From NCBI RefSeq assembly GCF_002234675.1, contig NC_019871.2, positions 26,908,094 through 26,972,093 on the forward strand: a stretch of 64,000 bases of DNA, in the 5' to 3' direction. How positions within the stretch are numbered: the first letter of the stretch is position 1; the number at the start of each line of letters is the position of its first letter. The DNA comes from Oryzias latipes (taxonomy: Eukaryota; Chordata; Actinopteri; Beloniformes; Adrianichthyidae). Shown in pieces: positions 22,002 to 31,440 of this stretch. The notes below the pieces were generated by a model. It made no database searches. It had not been told where the DNA came from and worked only from the letters and a program-made list of their open reading frames with translations. The position numbers and the translations under genes were made by a program.

Positions 22002-23404
22002 GACATACATGTACTTGGTGGCCATTTATAAGCCCACTAAAACTGGACAACTGTGGTTAATCAGGTGAATCCGAACGGACTATGAAAATGCAGCTGAGAA
22101 AAAAATAGTAGACAAAAGAGTCAATCATCTGATTCTGCAGAATTACGTACATAATTGACGTAAGGTTCAAGCTTCCCGGTGCTTCAAAAACCCCCGCCCT
22201 TTAAAAAAATAATAAACTGTACCCTGTAAAGTTTGTTGTGATGTCAATAGCTTAATGTGGGTGCTAATGTGTCTTCAAAATAGTAAACACATTGCTGCGG
22301 TTCTCTGTTCCACTGTTCCACGAAGAAGAAACGGCGGTTGGCGTGGATACGCAACGCTACTCTGAGGTGTCACGTGACTTCCACCTCCTGAGCTTTATTT
22401 AAACTTGCGCAGATACAGATTAACAAATTTGTGTTGTATTAAATGTAATGAAAGGGTATGATTCAGTAACGGGGGGCCCGTCGTATGGAGAGTGTTTGTT
22501 TGGAAATGAAATAATAAAAAGAGACAATGTGTCACGTGAAGAGAAGGCTTAAAACTGAATGTTATTGTATTGGAGAGTAAAGATCGGTGGGTATATCATG
22601 CAACAAGACAATCTGTTAGACATATGTAGAGAGTATTTTCTGAAGGCTATAAAAAAACAAGAATATAAGGTAGTTGTTGATATAAACGGGCACGACAATG
22701 GGGGTGCTAAACACATCTAGACAAAGACCCTTTTGCAACAGCTATACAAAGCCCGGCATGGCTCTTGCAAAATGCTAGCATGGCCTGCTGCTCTTTCATT
22801 TACAAGACCCAGTTTAACACAGTTTCTTTTTACTTACCTTCTGTTCTTCCATTAGCAAAATGACCTCCTCTGGTAAGCCTTGAGCATGCAAAAAGACACT
22901 TACAGACGTCAATTGTTGGTTTCACTTCTCCAGCTCCTCAGATACTGTAGTGCTGAAGGATGTGGTTCACATGATTCACATGCGATTAAAGTCAGAATTC
23001 TAAGAAAAAAGTCAGAATTCTTGAATTAAAGTCAGAATTCTGAGAAACAAGTCAGAATTCTGAGATTAAAGTCAGAAATCTGACTTGATTTGATTCTGTA
23101 CCGGTCAGTCGTTAGCGTGTTAGCTTTAGCATGGCTCGTAGGTTTATTCCCTTCGGTCTTCAAAAATTACTGGCTTGTGAAACCTTCCAGTATATTTGGA
23201 AACAAGGCAACAGAGGTTAAATGCATCTGGCATTGAATGCAGCGAACTGTCTCCTAGTGATGGGATTTGCAATGAATGCTTAACTCAGGATAGTTTGCTA
23301 ATACTTTATCCTAATTAGTTATGATGCTAGAGTCATCCAACACCGGTCCCTATGTTTTTTTTGGTCTAAATTTAATGATTTTATTTCTTTTACAGAAATA
23401 TTTT
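22002..23404. other. Interval without a supported gene; short tandem repeat at 22988-23082
   Basis: At 22988-23082 an imperfect unit of about 20 bp (AAAGTCAGAATTCTGAG) repeats four to five times. The rest has no recognisable gene or element boundary. Confidence 0.55.
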
Positions 23405-23408
23405 TTTA

Positions 23409-23766
23409 TGTTTAGTCTGTTTTAATTGTTGCACACTTTAAATGAGCAGCAGACCACTGAACATTTTGTGCGTTTATTTACGGGTTCTTTTCAGTACAGC
23501 AGCGGCTGCCAGCTCATACAGGTGGGTTTTTTCTAGGAAAACGAACTCTCAGCGCTCCTCCGATCTCTTTTCTCTTCCCTCTCTCTTTCATGCTGCTGTG
23601 CGCGCTCCAGCATGACGTCATTCTTGCTCGACAGCGCTCGTTCCACCTGCTGGCCATTTGCAGTACTGCATAATTTGTAATTAACCCACAACACTTGAAA
23701 CAGTTTTAACATTTAACAATTATAAAATAATTAACAAAGGGGTGGCTTATTTTCACTGTCCCTACA
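23409..23766 (-). mobile_element. Gypsy-type 3' LTR (358 bp) with polypurine tract
   Basis: On the minus strand the LTR begins TGTAGGGACAG and ends CAGACTAAACA. GAGGGGAGAG, a polypurine tract, lies immediately before it (23768-23777). AATAAA occurs in GTAAATAAACGC. It lies downstream of the gypsy integrase region on the same strand, as expected for that element's 3' end. The matching 5' LTR is not in the window. Confidence 0.65.
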
Positions 23767-23779
23767 CTCTCCCCTCAAA

Positions 23780-24219
23780 AATTCAATGGCGTCCCGACAT
23801 TATAAGAAACATTTTTCCTGATGTTTTTACACTAAAGCAGTCCTTTCATAAGAGTCAGAGGTCACGTTAAGTCACAGACGCAATACTGATATCCAGTAGT
23901 CCATATGGCAGGTATCTCTACTTAATGCCACATGGTCGCAGCAGTAGTTGATGTGCACGTCAACTGTCCACTGCAACATCTGTCGAACAAACAGGTATCT
24001 GCATCTGCTCTGAGTAAGGCACTTTAACCTTAAAAAAGTCTTCATTCTATTTTGTGTACTTCAGTAGATCTAATTTTTGACTCATTATGTGTTAAAAAAG
24101 CACCAATGTCAAAACTTAAACTTAATCATGGTTTGGTAAAACTATGAACTCAACTTTTTCAAATCACAACTCTTTTTACAACTTTTACTTAAGAAGGAAC
24201 ACACTAAAAATCACATTCA
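23780..24219 (-). other. Gypsy 3' untranslated segment
   Basis: Non-coding sequence between the end of the gypsy pol remnant and the polypurine tract. No separate gene is seen. Confidence 0.45.
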
Positions 24220-24738
24220 CTAAGCATGTGAAAATGTAGGCTGCCCCAATTGTTGATATGTAAACACCATTTTGGGTTTTCTTTTACGAAACGGATAATT
24301 TTTCACTCTCTGTGGTGTTTCAGGATCCTCATCGTCACTGGAAGAAGAGGGTGATGACTCTTCTTTCTCTGTGTCAGGCGTTTTGTCAATCTCTGCTGGA
24401 GCATCTGTTGCCAGTTCTGGTTCATCCTCATCCTTCTGCTCTGTCTGTGACGCCTCTCTGTTGTCTGGTTCAGAGTCTGCTGCTTCTGTTCTTCGCTGGT
24501 GCTCCCCTCGATCTTCCCATCTCGATTTTAGTCCAACCATTGATGTCCACTGTTCCTCATCATCAGACACAGATTCCTCTTCTTTTTGTTTCCGGAGACT
24601 AATTTTTTATTCCGTCCAGATTTAGTTGGCTCAGGTTCACTAGTTAGTGGGAGAAAGTCACACGGCAGCAGAAGATTCCGGTGAAGGATTTTAACACGGC
24701 CCTTTCCAGTCTCTGGCTTTACTTCATAAACTGGGCTT
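24220..24738 (-). pseudogene. Gypsy pol C-terminal tail, frameshifted
   Basis: After the integrase frame ends at 24739, the expected gypsy C-terminal segment continues in another frame (a one-base insertion near 24745). It then shifts again into the acidic, Ser/Glu-rich frame 24220-24570 that ends near the 3' UTR. The two shifts show that the gypsy part is decayed. The acidic tail resembles the variable end of fish gypsy polyproteins; its function is unknown. Confidence 0.6.
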
Positions 24739-25893
24739 TCAGGGTGTTTTCTCTGTTACAATATACACCTTTTCTTCCCAATATGACCTCAATTTACCCG
24801 GTCCTCCCCTCTCAGTGAAAGTCCGGACAAGTACTCTGCAGCCAGGATTCAACTCTGCACCATATATTTTTTTATCGTAGTGAATTTTTCCTCTGACTCC
24901 TTCTTTGATGGCTGTTTTTGAAGCTAGTTGGTATGCTTCAGTCATTCTTTTTCTCCATTTCTCTGCATAGTCTTCATGTGATGGGCTTTGGTCTTTCACC
25001 ATGACGCTGAACATGAGATCTATAGGGAGTCTAGGTTGGCGACCAAACAGAAGGAAATAAGGTGCATAGCCCGTAGCTTCGCTGTGTTTGCAGTTATACG
25101 CATGGACTACCTTTGCAAGAGAAGCTTTCCGGTCTGTTTTAGCATGTTCTGGCAAATTCCTGAGCATTGCCAAGAGTGTTCTGTTGAATGTTTCTACTTG
25201 CCCATTTCCCTGTGGATGATACGGTGTTGTGTGAGACCCAGAAACCTCACTGTACTCCTGAAGTTTAGCGAACAGTTTGTTCTCAAACTCCCTTCCCTGG
25301 TCATGGTGAAGCTTGGTGGGGAATCCAAATCTCAACACAAAGTCTCCAAAAATCTTTTCTGCTGCGGTTTTGGCAGCTTTGTTTTGGCACGGGTAAGCCT
25401 GGGCAAATCTGGTGAAGTGATCCATCACTACAAGAATATATTCAAATCCTCCTTTACACTTTTCCAGATGCAGAAAATCAAAAGAGATCAATTCAAAGGG
25501 GTAGACAATATTCGTGAGAGGAGCTTTGACAGGCTTGTTAGGGCGTTTGTTTTTCAAGCACCTGCACACATGCGTGACATAGTGTTCCACGTCTTCCTGC
25601 ATGTGTGGCCAATAGAAGCACTCTCGAATAAGGTGCAAAACTCTCTCCACCCCAAGATGACCCATTTCTTCGTGTAGTTCTTTATAAACCAGTTGTTGAA
25701 ATCTGGTAGGAAGAATCAGCTGTGAGCGGGAAGCTGTTTTTCGACACAGTAGTCCATCGTCATCGAGGTATAGTCTTTGTTTTTGTCTCATTAGAGCACT
25801 TGTGTTTGTTGGCTCTCGCGCAGCCGTTGTCTCTCTCGCTGCCTGGGAACTCTCTCCCGACGCTGCAGCCGTCAAAGACATCCTTCTTCCCAC
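24739..25893 (-). CDS. Chimeric ORF: copia gag start fused in frame to gypsy integrase (384 aa)
   Basis: Residues 1-29 are identical to the start of the copia polyprotein at 27728-30232. From residue 30 the frame is a Ty3/gypsy integrase: zinc-binding His74/His79 and Cys110/Cys112 (HEEMGH and CRC), then a DDE core with Asp139 (SFDFLHLEK), Asp198 (HHDQGREFEN) and Glu234 (GNGQVETFNR), then a C-terminal domain (PGCRVLVRTFTERGGPGKLR). The junction at about 25807 falls at a shared TGTTGG context. The gypsy gag, protease and reverse transcriptase are absent. The frame probably arose by recombination or deletion between neighbouring retroelements; whether it is translated is unknown. Confidence 0.88.
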   Translation of the reverse strand: MGRRMSLTAAASGESSQAARETTAAREPTNTSALMRQKQRLYLDDDGLLCRKTASRSQLILPTRFQQLVYKELHEEMGHLGVERVLHLIRECFYWPHMQEDVEHYVTHVCRCLKNKRPNKPVKAPLTNIVYPFELISFDFLHLEKCKGGFEYILVVMDHFTRFAQAYPCQNKAAKTAAEKIFGDFVLRFGFPTKLHHDQGREFENKLFAKLQEYSEVSGSHTTPYHPQGNGQVETFNRTLLAMLRNLPEHAKTDRKASLAKVVHAYNCKHSEATGYAPYFLLFGRQPRLPIDLMFSVMVKDQSPSHEDYAEKWRKRMTEAYQLASKTAIKEGVRGKIHYDKKIYGAELNPGCRVLVRTFTERGGPGKLRSYWEEKVYIVTEKTP

Positions 25894-26119
25894 ACACCGA
25901 GTTTGCTACTTAGCTCTCACAAATGGACACAGGAAACAATTTCTGTTCACTTGAAGTGCAGTCCCCCACTCACTTCGTCTTTCTCCTTCACTCACAGATG
26001 AGGGGTCCCGCCTTCCTTTTTATTTTCAACTGCACGTAAAAACAACGTTTACATATGCTGACGCATTTACGTATTCCAAAACGAAGATTGTCTATAATGA
26101 CAGACATCGCACTCTAACA
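25807..26119 (-). repeat. Copia LTR plus leader and gag start, second copy (313 bp)
   Basis: This block matches 30146-30458 with about three substitutions. On the minus strand it starts TGTTAGAGTGCGATG and is preceded by the polypurine tract GAGTGGGGG (26120-26128), so it acts as the 3' LTR of the copia element. Unexpectedly it continues past the LTR into the leader and 29 codons of gag, then changes to gypsy. The inner LTR end cannot be fixed because both copies continue identically. Confidence 0.88.
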
Positions 26120-26153
26120 CCCCCACTCGATGATGTCATTCAAATCAATAACA

Positions 26154-27707
26154 TTACATACCAAACATGTATGCACAGAACCTTTCTATTTTGGGTTTTG
26201 TGGCAGACTTTGTGAACACGTCTGCCACCATGCTTTCTGTTGGACAATAAACCAGTTCAACTTTTCCCTCTAATACAGTAGACCTTATAAAGTGGTATTT
26301 AATGTCCACATGCTTACTTCTCTGGCGGTTAACAGGATTCTTAGCCAGACGAATAGTTCCTTGATTGTCCTCAAAAATTTTAGTCGTAGTGTCCTGAAAG
26401 CTATAGTCCATATCTTTCAATAGTTGTGTGAGGTAAAGAGCTTCCTGGATTGTGCCTGCTAAGGCCATGTATTCTGCCTCACACGTCGACAGTGCTACTG
26501 TCTGCTGTTTCTTGGTTTTCCATGAAATGACAGCACCATCTTCATTTAAACTGAAACAGTAACCTGTGGTGCTTTTCCTGTCATCTGGGTCGTTAGCCCA
26601 GTCTGCATCAGAGTAACCAGTCAGTCCCAGTTTGTTGACACTTCTTCTATAACACAACTCAATGCCTTTGGTCCCTTTCAAATACCTGTAGACATGTTTC
26701 ACCGCTGTCATGTGCTTCTCTCTAGGATCTGAGAGATATTGTGATAATTTACTCACAATCCAACTGATGTCTGGTCTGGTACAGCTCATGATGTAAATGA
26801 GGCTGCCCAACATTTCCCTGTATTTTCTCTGATTTGTTGGATCTCCTTCTGGAGTGAGATCACATTTTGTTTCACTGGGGGTAGCTCTGGCTTTACAATC
26901 ACACATCCCGAATCTTTCCAGAATTTTCTCAATGTATCTGGATTGGTTCATTTTGACAGTATCTGCAGTTTGGGTAAATTCAATGCCAATAAAATGAGAG
27001 AGCTTCCCCAAATCTTTCATTTTGAACTTATTTTTCAGTTTTTCCTTGACTTCTTCCATACCCTTCTCATTGCTAGCAGCAACAATGATGTCATCCACCC
27101 ATACCAACAATATTACTCTTTCTTTGTCAGACTGTTTGGTGTAAACACAGTTATCGGTTTGACTCTGTACAAATTCATTTTTAGTCAAAAATTCATGGAG
27201 CATCAAGTTCCAGTTCCTACCAGATTGTTTTAGGCCATAAATTGATTTGTTTAACTTACATACCAGTTCCTCCCCTTTTTCAGATTTTACATGAAAACCT
27301 TGTGGTTGTTCCATGTACAGTTCAAAGTCGATGGGTGCATGTAGGTATGCTGCCTTAACGTCTAACAGATGCAGTTTAAGGTCATACTGTGTTGCTAATT
27401 GCATTAGCATGCGTAGTGATGTCAGACTAGCAGTTGGAGAAAACGTTTCAGAGTAGTCCAGTCCTTCGACTTGTGTGTACCCCTTTGCTACGTATCTAGC
27501 CTTGCATGTTTCATTCCCTTTTTCATCCTCTTTTATAGCATAAACCCACCTTCCCCCCACTGTCTGTCTACCTTCCGGTAGTGGTACAAGAGTGAAGGTG
27601 TTATTTTCCTTGAATGAAACCATCTCATCTATCATAGCTTTTCTCCACCTGTCTGCTTTCTCTGATGCTACAGCCTCCTCATAGCTCTGTGGTAACCCAA
27701 CAGTCAT
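26154..27707 (-). CDS. Copia reverse transcriptase and RNase H (517 aa)
   Basis: The frame encodes the C-terminal half of the copia polyprotein. RT motifs include RYVAKGYTQVEGLDY, LLDVKAAYLHAPID, SIYGLKQSGRNW and the catalytic LVWVDDIIVA (Asp205, Asp206; most copia elements have YVDD). RNase H follows with GYSDADWANDPDDRKS, STCEAEYMAL, FEDNQGTIRLAKNP and KHVDIKYHFIR. The frame is open a little upstream of its ATG and continues the previous frame after a one-base shift near 27740. In an intact element the two would be one polyprotein. Confidence 0.93.
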   Translation of the reverse strand: MTVGLPQSYEEAVASEKADRWRKAMIDEMVSFKENNTFTLVPLPEGRQTVGGRWVYAIKEDEKGNETCKARYVAKGYTQVEGLDYSETFSPTASLTSLRMLMQLATQYDLKLHLLDVKAAYLHAPIDFELYMEQPQGFHVKSEKGEELVCKLNKSIYGLKQSGRNWNLMLHEFLTKNEFVQSQTDNCVYTKQSDKERVILLVWVDDIIVAASNEKGMEEVKEKLKNKFKMKDLGKLSHFIGIEFTQTADTVKMNQSRYIEKILERFGMCDCKARATPSETKCDLTPEGDPTNQRKYREMLGSLIYIMSCTRPDISWIVSKLSQYLSDPREKHMTAVKHVYRYLKGTKGIELCYRRSVNKLGLTGYSDADWANDPDDRKSTTGYCFSLNEDGAVISWKTKKQQTVALSTCEAEYMALAGTIQEALYLTQLLKDMDYSFQDTTTKIFEDNQGTIRLAKNPVNRQRSKHVDIKYHFIRSTVLEGKVELVYCPTESMVADVFTKSATKPKIERFCAYMFGM

Positions 27708-27727
27708 CCTGTAACAGTAGTCAACAC

Positions 27728-30232
27728 TTAGTTCACTGTTCTGTACTGCACACTCATATATTTGGGTTTCTTTCTCACTCTGTCTGATGTACGGGTAGTT
27801 TGGGCGTCGGTGTCTGTCTCTTGGTTGTCAGTCCTTATCTGTTCTGTTTCTGACTGAATGTCTTTGGTTGGTCCTGGTACGTGCTCTACAAAGTAGTCTC
27901 CCATTTGTTCTGTGTCAGTCTGCGTCTGACTCTCTGTCTTTTCTTTTGTGATGAAGTGTATCAGTCTGTGTTTCTGCACACTCTTGGTTTCTGGAAAAAA
28001 CACCATGTTTGCTGGAGAATGTCGATCAAAACCAACAAAAATCCCCTTTTTGCCTCTAGAGTCTAACTTTTTCTTGTTTTGTTCGTACACAATACACTCT
28101 GAGCCAAATTTTCTCATTCTGGATAGATTTGGTCTTTTACCAGTGAATAGAAAATATGGTGTCTCCCCTGTTCTTTTACAGTAACATCGGTTTCTTATCA
28201 CTGTAGCCATCCTGGCTGCATAAGGCCATAACTCTTTGGGTAAGCCTGATTCAATGAGCATACACCTCACCATTTCAAACACTGTTCGCCAGTTCCTCTC
28301 CGCGGTCCCATTTTGATGGGGGGAGTATGGAGCTGACCTTTCATGTTTTATTGTATTGTCTCTCAGCAGTGTCTGATACTCTTCTGAAGTAAACTCAGTC
28401 CCATTGTCTGATCTGAGACGTTTTACTTTACCATAGGGTGCGATGTCTGCTAAAAACTGTTTCGTAGCTTCAACTGCTTTGTTTTTGTTTCTTAGGAAGT
28501 ACACATAAATAGCACCTGAAAAGTCATCAGTGAAAGTGATCGCATACTTGTACCCCTCAAATGACTCTGGTGCAATAGGGCCCCCCAGGTCCGTGTGTAC
28601 AAGTTCTAATGTAGCTTTAGCTCTGGCATCACCTTCTCGGTTTCTGGTTTGAGTAAATTTGCCTTGTAGACAAATCTCACATTCACCTGGTTTCTTAGCT
28701 TTCTCTCTGATTTTCATGCCATCCACAACAGACTCAAGTTTAAGCACATCACCATAATTACAGTGACCCAGTACTTCATGCCAGGTTTTTAGATCAAAAC
28801 AGGTGTTACATTCATCATTATTGTCATCATCTGGTTTCTCTACAGTCTCCAGGTAATACAGTCTGCCTTTTACCTTCATGCTGCATGTTGTTCCATCAGG
28901 AAGAATCATCTTGCTGTTGCTCTTCTCAAAATGGAATTTTGCTCCCTTAGAAGCTGCAGCCTCCACAGACAAGATGTTCTGTGGGTATTCAGGAATTAGC
29001 AGAGCACATGAAAGAGTGACGTTCACCACCTTTCCTTTGTCGTTGACCAACTCGATCTGGGCGTCGCCTTTCTTCAGGACACTCCCAGTTTTCCTTGTGC
29101 CATCTGCTAACTCCATCACGTGATTCTTTGGATGAAAAGTTTTGTCAAACCTTATGAAGGCCTTTTCATCTGTCACAATGTGTGCAGAAGCACCGCTGTC
29201 CACCAGAAGACCTTTCCGTGGTGTAGACTGAGATGCATATCCATCCACCTTTAGAACAAATGAATTCTGCTCCTCCTCCGCTTGTCTTGCATCTTCCCTC
29301 ACAGGTGTGCCGTCCCCTGGAGCCTCCAAGATGGCCGCCACCTTGTTCCTGCCCCATGCAGACTTGTTCTCCTTCGTGTACTTGCCATGGATCTTCTTGT
29401 CTTTGTTTCTGCAGTCTCGTGCTCTGTGTCCCACCTTCTCACAAATAAAGCATTCTCCGTTGAAATGGCTCTCTTCCTCGACTTTATGCTTTGGTCTGGA
29501 GACTTTGTATCTTGTTGTCATGACTTCATCACTTCGGGTTTTATTCCGGTATTTTAGCGTGCATTCAAAACTTCTCAGCCGAGTTTTAAATTCTGTGAAA
29601 GTCAATGTCTCTCTTGTTTGAGTCACATGCACTGAAAATGGGTTGTAATCATCCGTCAGGCCTTTTAAAACCATCGCCACCAAAAGTGCATCACTGAGCG
29701 TCTCCTTTGCTCTGTTCAATGCCGCCACTATTTTCTCAACACGTGTTAAATAGTCAGCCAAATCTTCACCGTCCGCCATTAGCACGTTAGTTAGCTCTGT
29801 GTATAAGCTAACGATTCTCGGTTTTTCCTCCGACTCAAAATGGCGCCTCAATATCTCCAAACTTTTCCTCCCGTCATCAGGAGCTTCATAGAGAATCTGC
29901 ATTAACGTTTTATCGTCCAAGCAGCCACACAGTTCTGCATAAGCAAGTTCATTCCTCCTACCGATCTCCTCAGCCTCAGTATCCACTGGGTCCCTTCCCA
30001 GAATGGTTTCTTTGAGTCCGATCGTTTTTAGGTAGGCCAGGAATCTTGCTTCCCAGATATGATATCTGGCTTCATCACCGTCGAATCGTGGCGGCGGTCC
30101 CCGTCCATACACGTGTGTGTTCGTAGCCTGCCTGGGCCCATAACCTGTTGGCTCTCGCGCAGCCGTTGTCTCTCTCGCTGCCTGGGAACTCTCTCCCGAC
30201 GCTGCAGCCGTCAAAGACATCCTTCTTCCCAC
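27728..30232 (-). CDS. Copia gag, protease and integrase (834 aa)
   Basis: Domains in order: gag with a retrotransposon-type region (residues about 50-230), a CCHC zinc knuckle CFICEKVGHRARDC (261-274), an aspartic protease LLVDSGASAHIV (about 342-353), a pre-integrase zinc-binding segment (WHEVLGHCNYGD ... CEICLQGK), and a DDE integrase core (HTDLGGPI, FTDDFSGAIYVYF, RSDNGTEFTSEE, SPHQNGTAERNW). The start at 30232 is the first ATG after the leader and is shared with the chimeric frame. The frame ends prematurely at 27728 through a one-base shift just before the reverse transcriptase. Confidence 0.93.
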   Translation of the reverse strand: MGRRMSLTAAASGESSQAARETTAAREPTGYGPRQATNTHVYGRGPPPRFDGDEARYHIWEARFLAYLKTIGLKETILGRDPVDTEAEEIGRRNELAYAELCGCLDDKTLMQILYEAPDDGRKSLEILRRHFESEEKPRIVSLYTELTNVLMADGEDLADYLTRVEKIVAALNRAKETLSDALLVAMVLKGLTDDYNPFSVHVTQTRETLTFTEFKTRLRSFECTLKYRNKTRSDEVMTTRYKVSRPKHKVEEESHFNGECFICEKVGHRARDCRNKDKKIHGKYTKENKSAWGRNKVAAILEAPGDGTPVREDARQAEEEQNSFVLKVDGYASQSTPRKGLLVDSGASAHIVTDEKAFIRFDKTFHPKNHVMELADGTRKTGSVLKKGDAQIELVNDKGKVVNVTLSCALLIPEYPQNILSVEAAASKGAKFHFEKSNSKMILPDGTTCSMKVKGRLYYLETVEKPDDDNNDECNTCFDLKTWHEVLGHCNYGDVLKLESVVDGMKIREKAKKPGECEICLQGKFTQTRNREGDARAKATLELVHTDLGGPIAPESFEGYKYAITFTDDFSGAIYVYFLRNKNKAVEATKQFLADIAPYGKVKRLRSDNGTEFTSEEYQTLLRDNTIKHERSAPYSPHQNGTAERNWRTVFEMVRCMLIESGLPKELWPYAARMATVIRNRCYCKRTGETPYFLFTGKRPNLSRMRKFGSECIVYEQNKKKLDSRGKKGIFVGFDRHSPANMVFFPETKSVQKHRLIHFITKEKTESQTQTDTEQMGDYFVEHVPGPTKDIQSETEQIRTDNQETDTDAQTTRTSDRVRKKPKYMSVQYRTVN

Positions 30233-30458
30233 ACACCGAGTTTGCTACTTAGCTCTCACAAATGGACACAGGAAACAATTTCTGTTCACTTGAAGTGCAG
30301 TCCCCCACTCACTTCGTCTTTCTCCTTCACTCACAGATGAGGGGTCCCGCCTTCCTTTTTATTTTCAACTGCACGTAAAAACAACGTTTACATATGCTGA
30401 CGCAATTACGTATTACCAAACGAAGATTGTCTATAATGACAGACATCGCACTCTAACA
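30146..30458 (-). repeat. Copia 5' LTR, leader and gag start (first copy)
   Basis: The outer end is at 30458 (minus-strand TGTTAGAG). The block matches 25807-26119. The LTR proper occupies the part nearest 30458, and the rest is leader and first codons. The flank at 30459-30463 is GTGTT. Confidence 0.85.
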
Positions 30459-30815
30459 GTGTTTCTGTGGCCTAGTTGTTGTCCTTTTTTGGGGCACTTC
30501 CCTGACAACACATATTTCAGCACCTCACCTATCACTGGGTCATCCCAGTGATAGGTGACAAATGTATATATACACTTGTCATTCAAATTTTTTTCTTTGC
30601 ACTTTTAAAATTGGTTTGGCACCACTAAATGTGCATCCAACATGCAGGCAATATACTGTATTCAATTCTTCAGCAGCAACAATAATACATTCACAAAATG
30701 TATTAATATAGAGATCTCATTTATGTTACAACAGTTGCGCTTTGTTAGTTCTGCTGATCAGTTAAAGGACCCACAGATTAAATTTCGCCTAGGGCCCCCG
30801 GAAGACCAGGCCCAG
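30459..30815. other. Spacer with a strong hairpin at 30525-30558
   Basis: A perfect inverted repeat with 15-bp arms (TCACCTATCACTGGG) and a four-base loop lies at 30525-30558. No gene is seen. The spacer separates the copia and BEL elements. Confidence 0.6.
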
Positions 30816-31440
30816 CCCTGAATACAAGTATTTCCAAGTTGGTTTGAGTTGCTTCTTTAATTTCTCTTCTTCTTGAACAATACTCATATTATTATTTTGT
30901 AACTGAAATAAAACAGAAAAAATGTGTTCACAGACATTAGCTTTCCATAACAAGGAATAACAGGCCGACTGCTAATTCACAGCTTGTAAGAAATACTTTA
31001 AACTACACAAGAAACAGCTAAACAACTTCCTAAGAAACATTAACAATGTATAATCAACTTACAAAGACGGAAAATTCCCAATGCTTGCACGCACAGAGCC
31101 ATCTCAGCATGAACGTGGCTGCATCTCCGTGAAAATGTGCTCAATTGAACTCAAGAACGCATGGTGAGAGCACTCACTCTGACACAATGAAAAATCGAAA
31201 CTTAACAGAAACGACAGATATCTAACTCTGACAATTTTCCAAAACAAACTGTCAATCATAGATTACATAAACGAAAATGCTTCTTTTGACAACTTAACAA
31301 AAGGCATTACACTCCCCGCTTGAAATAATGCTGTTATATCACAACAAACATCAACACAAATTTACGTAACTTTTTCAGTTATATGGGATAGGAACAACAA
31401 TGTCTGAAACTGGTCTAAGGTAAGTCTTTAAAGTCCCGTC

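Larger units (their letters stand above)
25910..30458 (-). mobile_element. Ty1/copia LTR retrotransposon, nearly intact
   Basis: The element reads minus: 5' LTR (outer end 30458, TGTTAG start), gag-protease-integrase frame 27728-30232, reverse transcriptase-RNase H frame 26154-27707, polypurine tract, 3' LTR (starting 26119). LTR copies differ at about three sites in 313 bp, so the insertion is recent. One frameshift separates the two frames. Copia elements are a minority among fish LTR retrotransposons. No clean target duplication can be tested because the 3' side is fused to gypsy sequence. Confidence 0.9.

Noticed and set aside
21750..22050. Pro/Gln-rich frames on both strands
   Set aside because: They belong to the truncated copy of the same GC-rich retroposon.
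25807..26119. Simple explanation that copia inserted into gypsy
   Set aside because: Gypsy sequence should then resume on both sides with a target duplication. None is seen above 30458, and the 3' LTR runs on into a second gag start.
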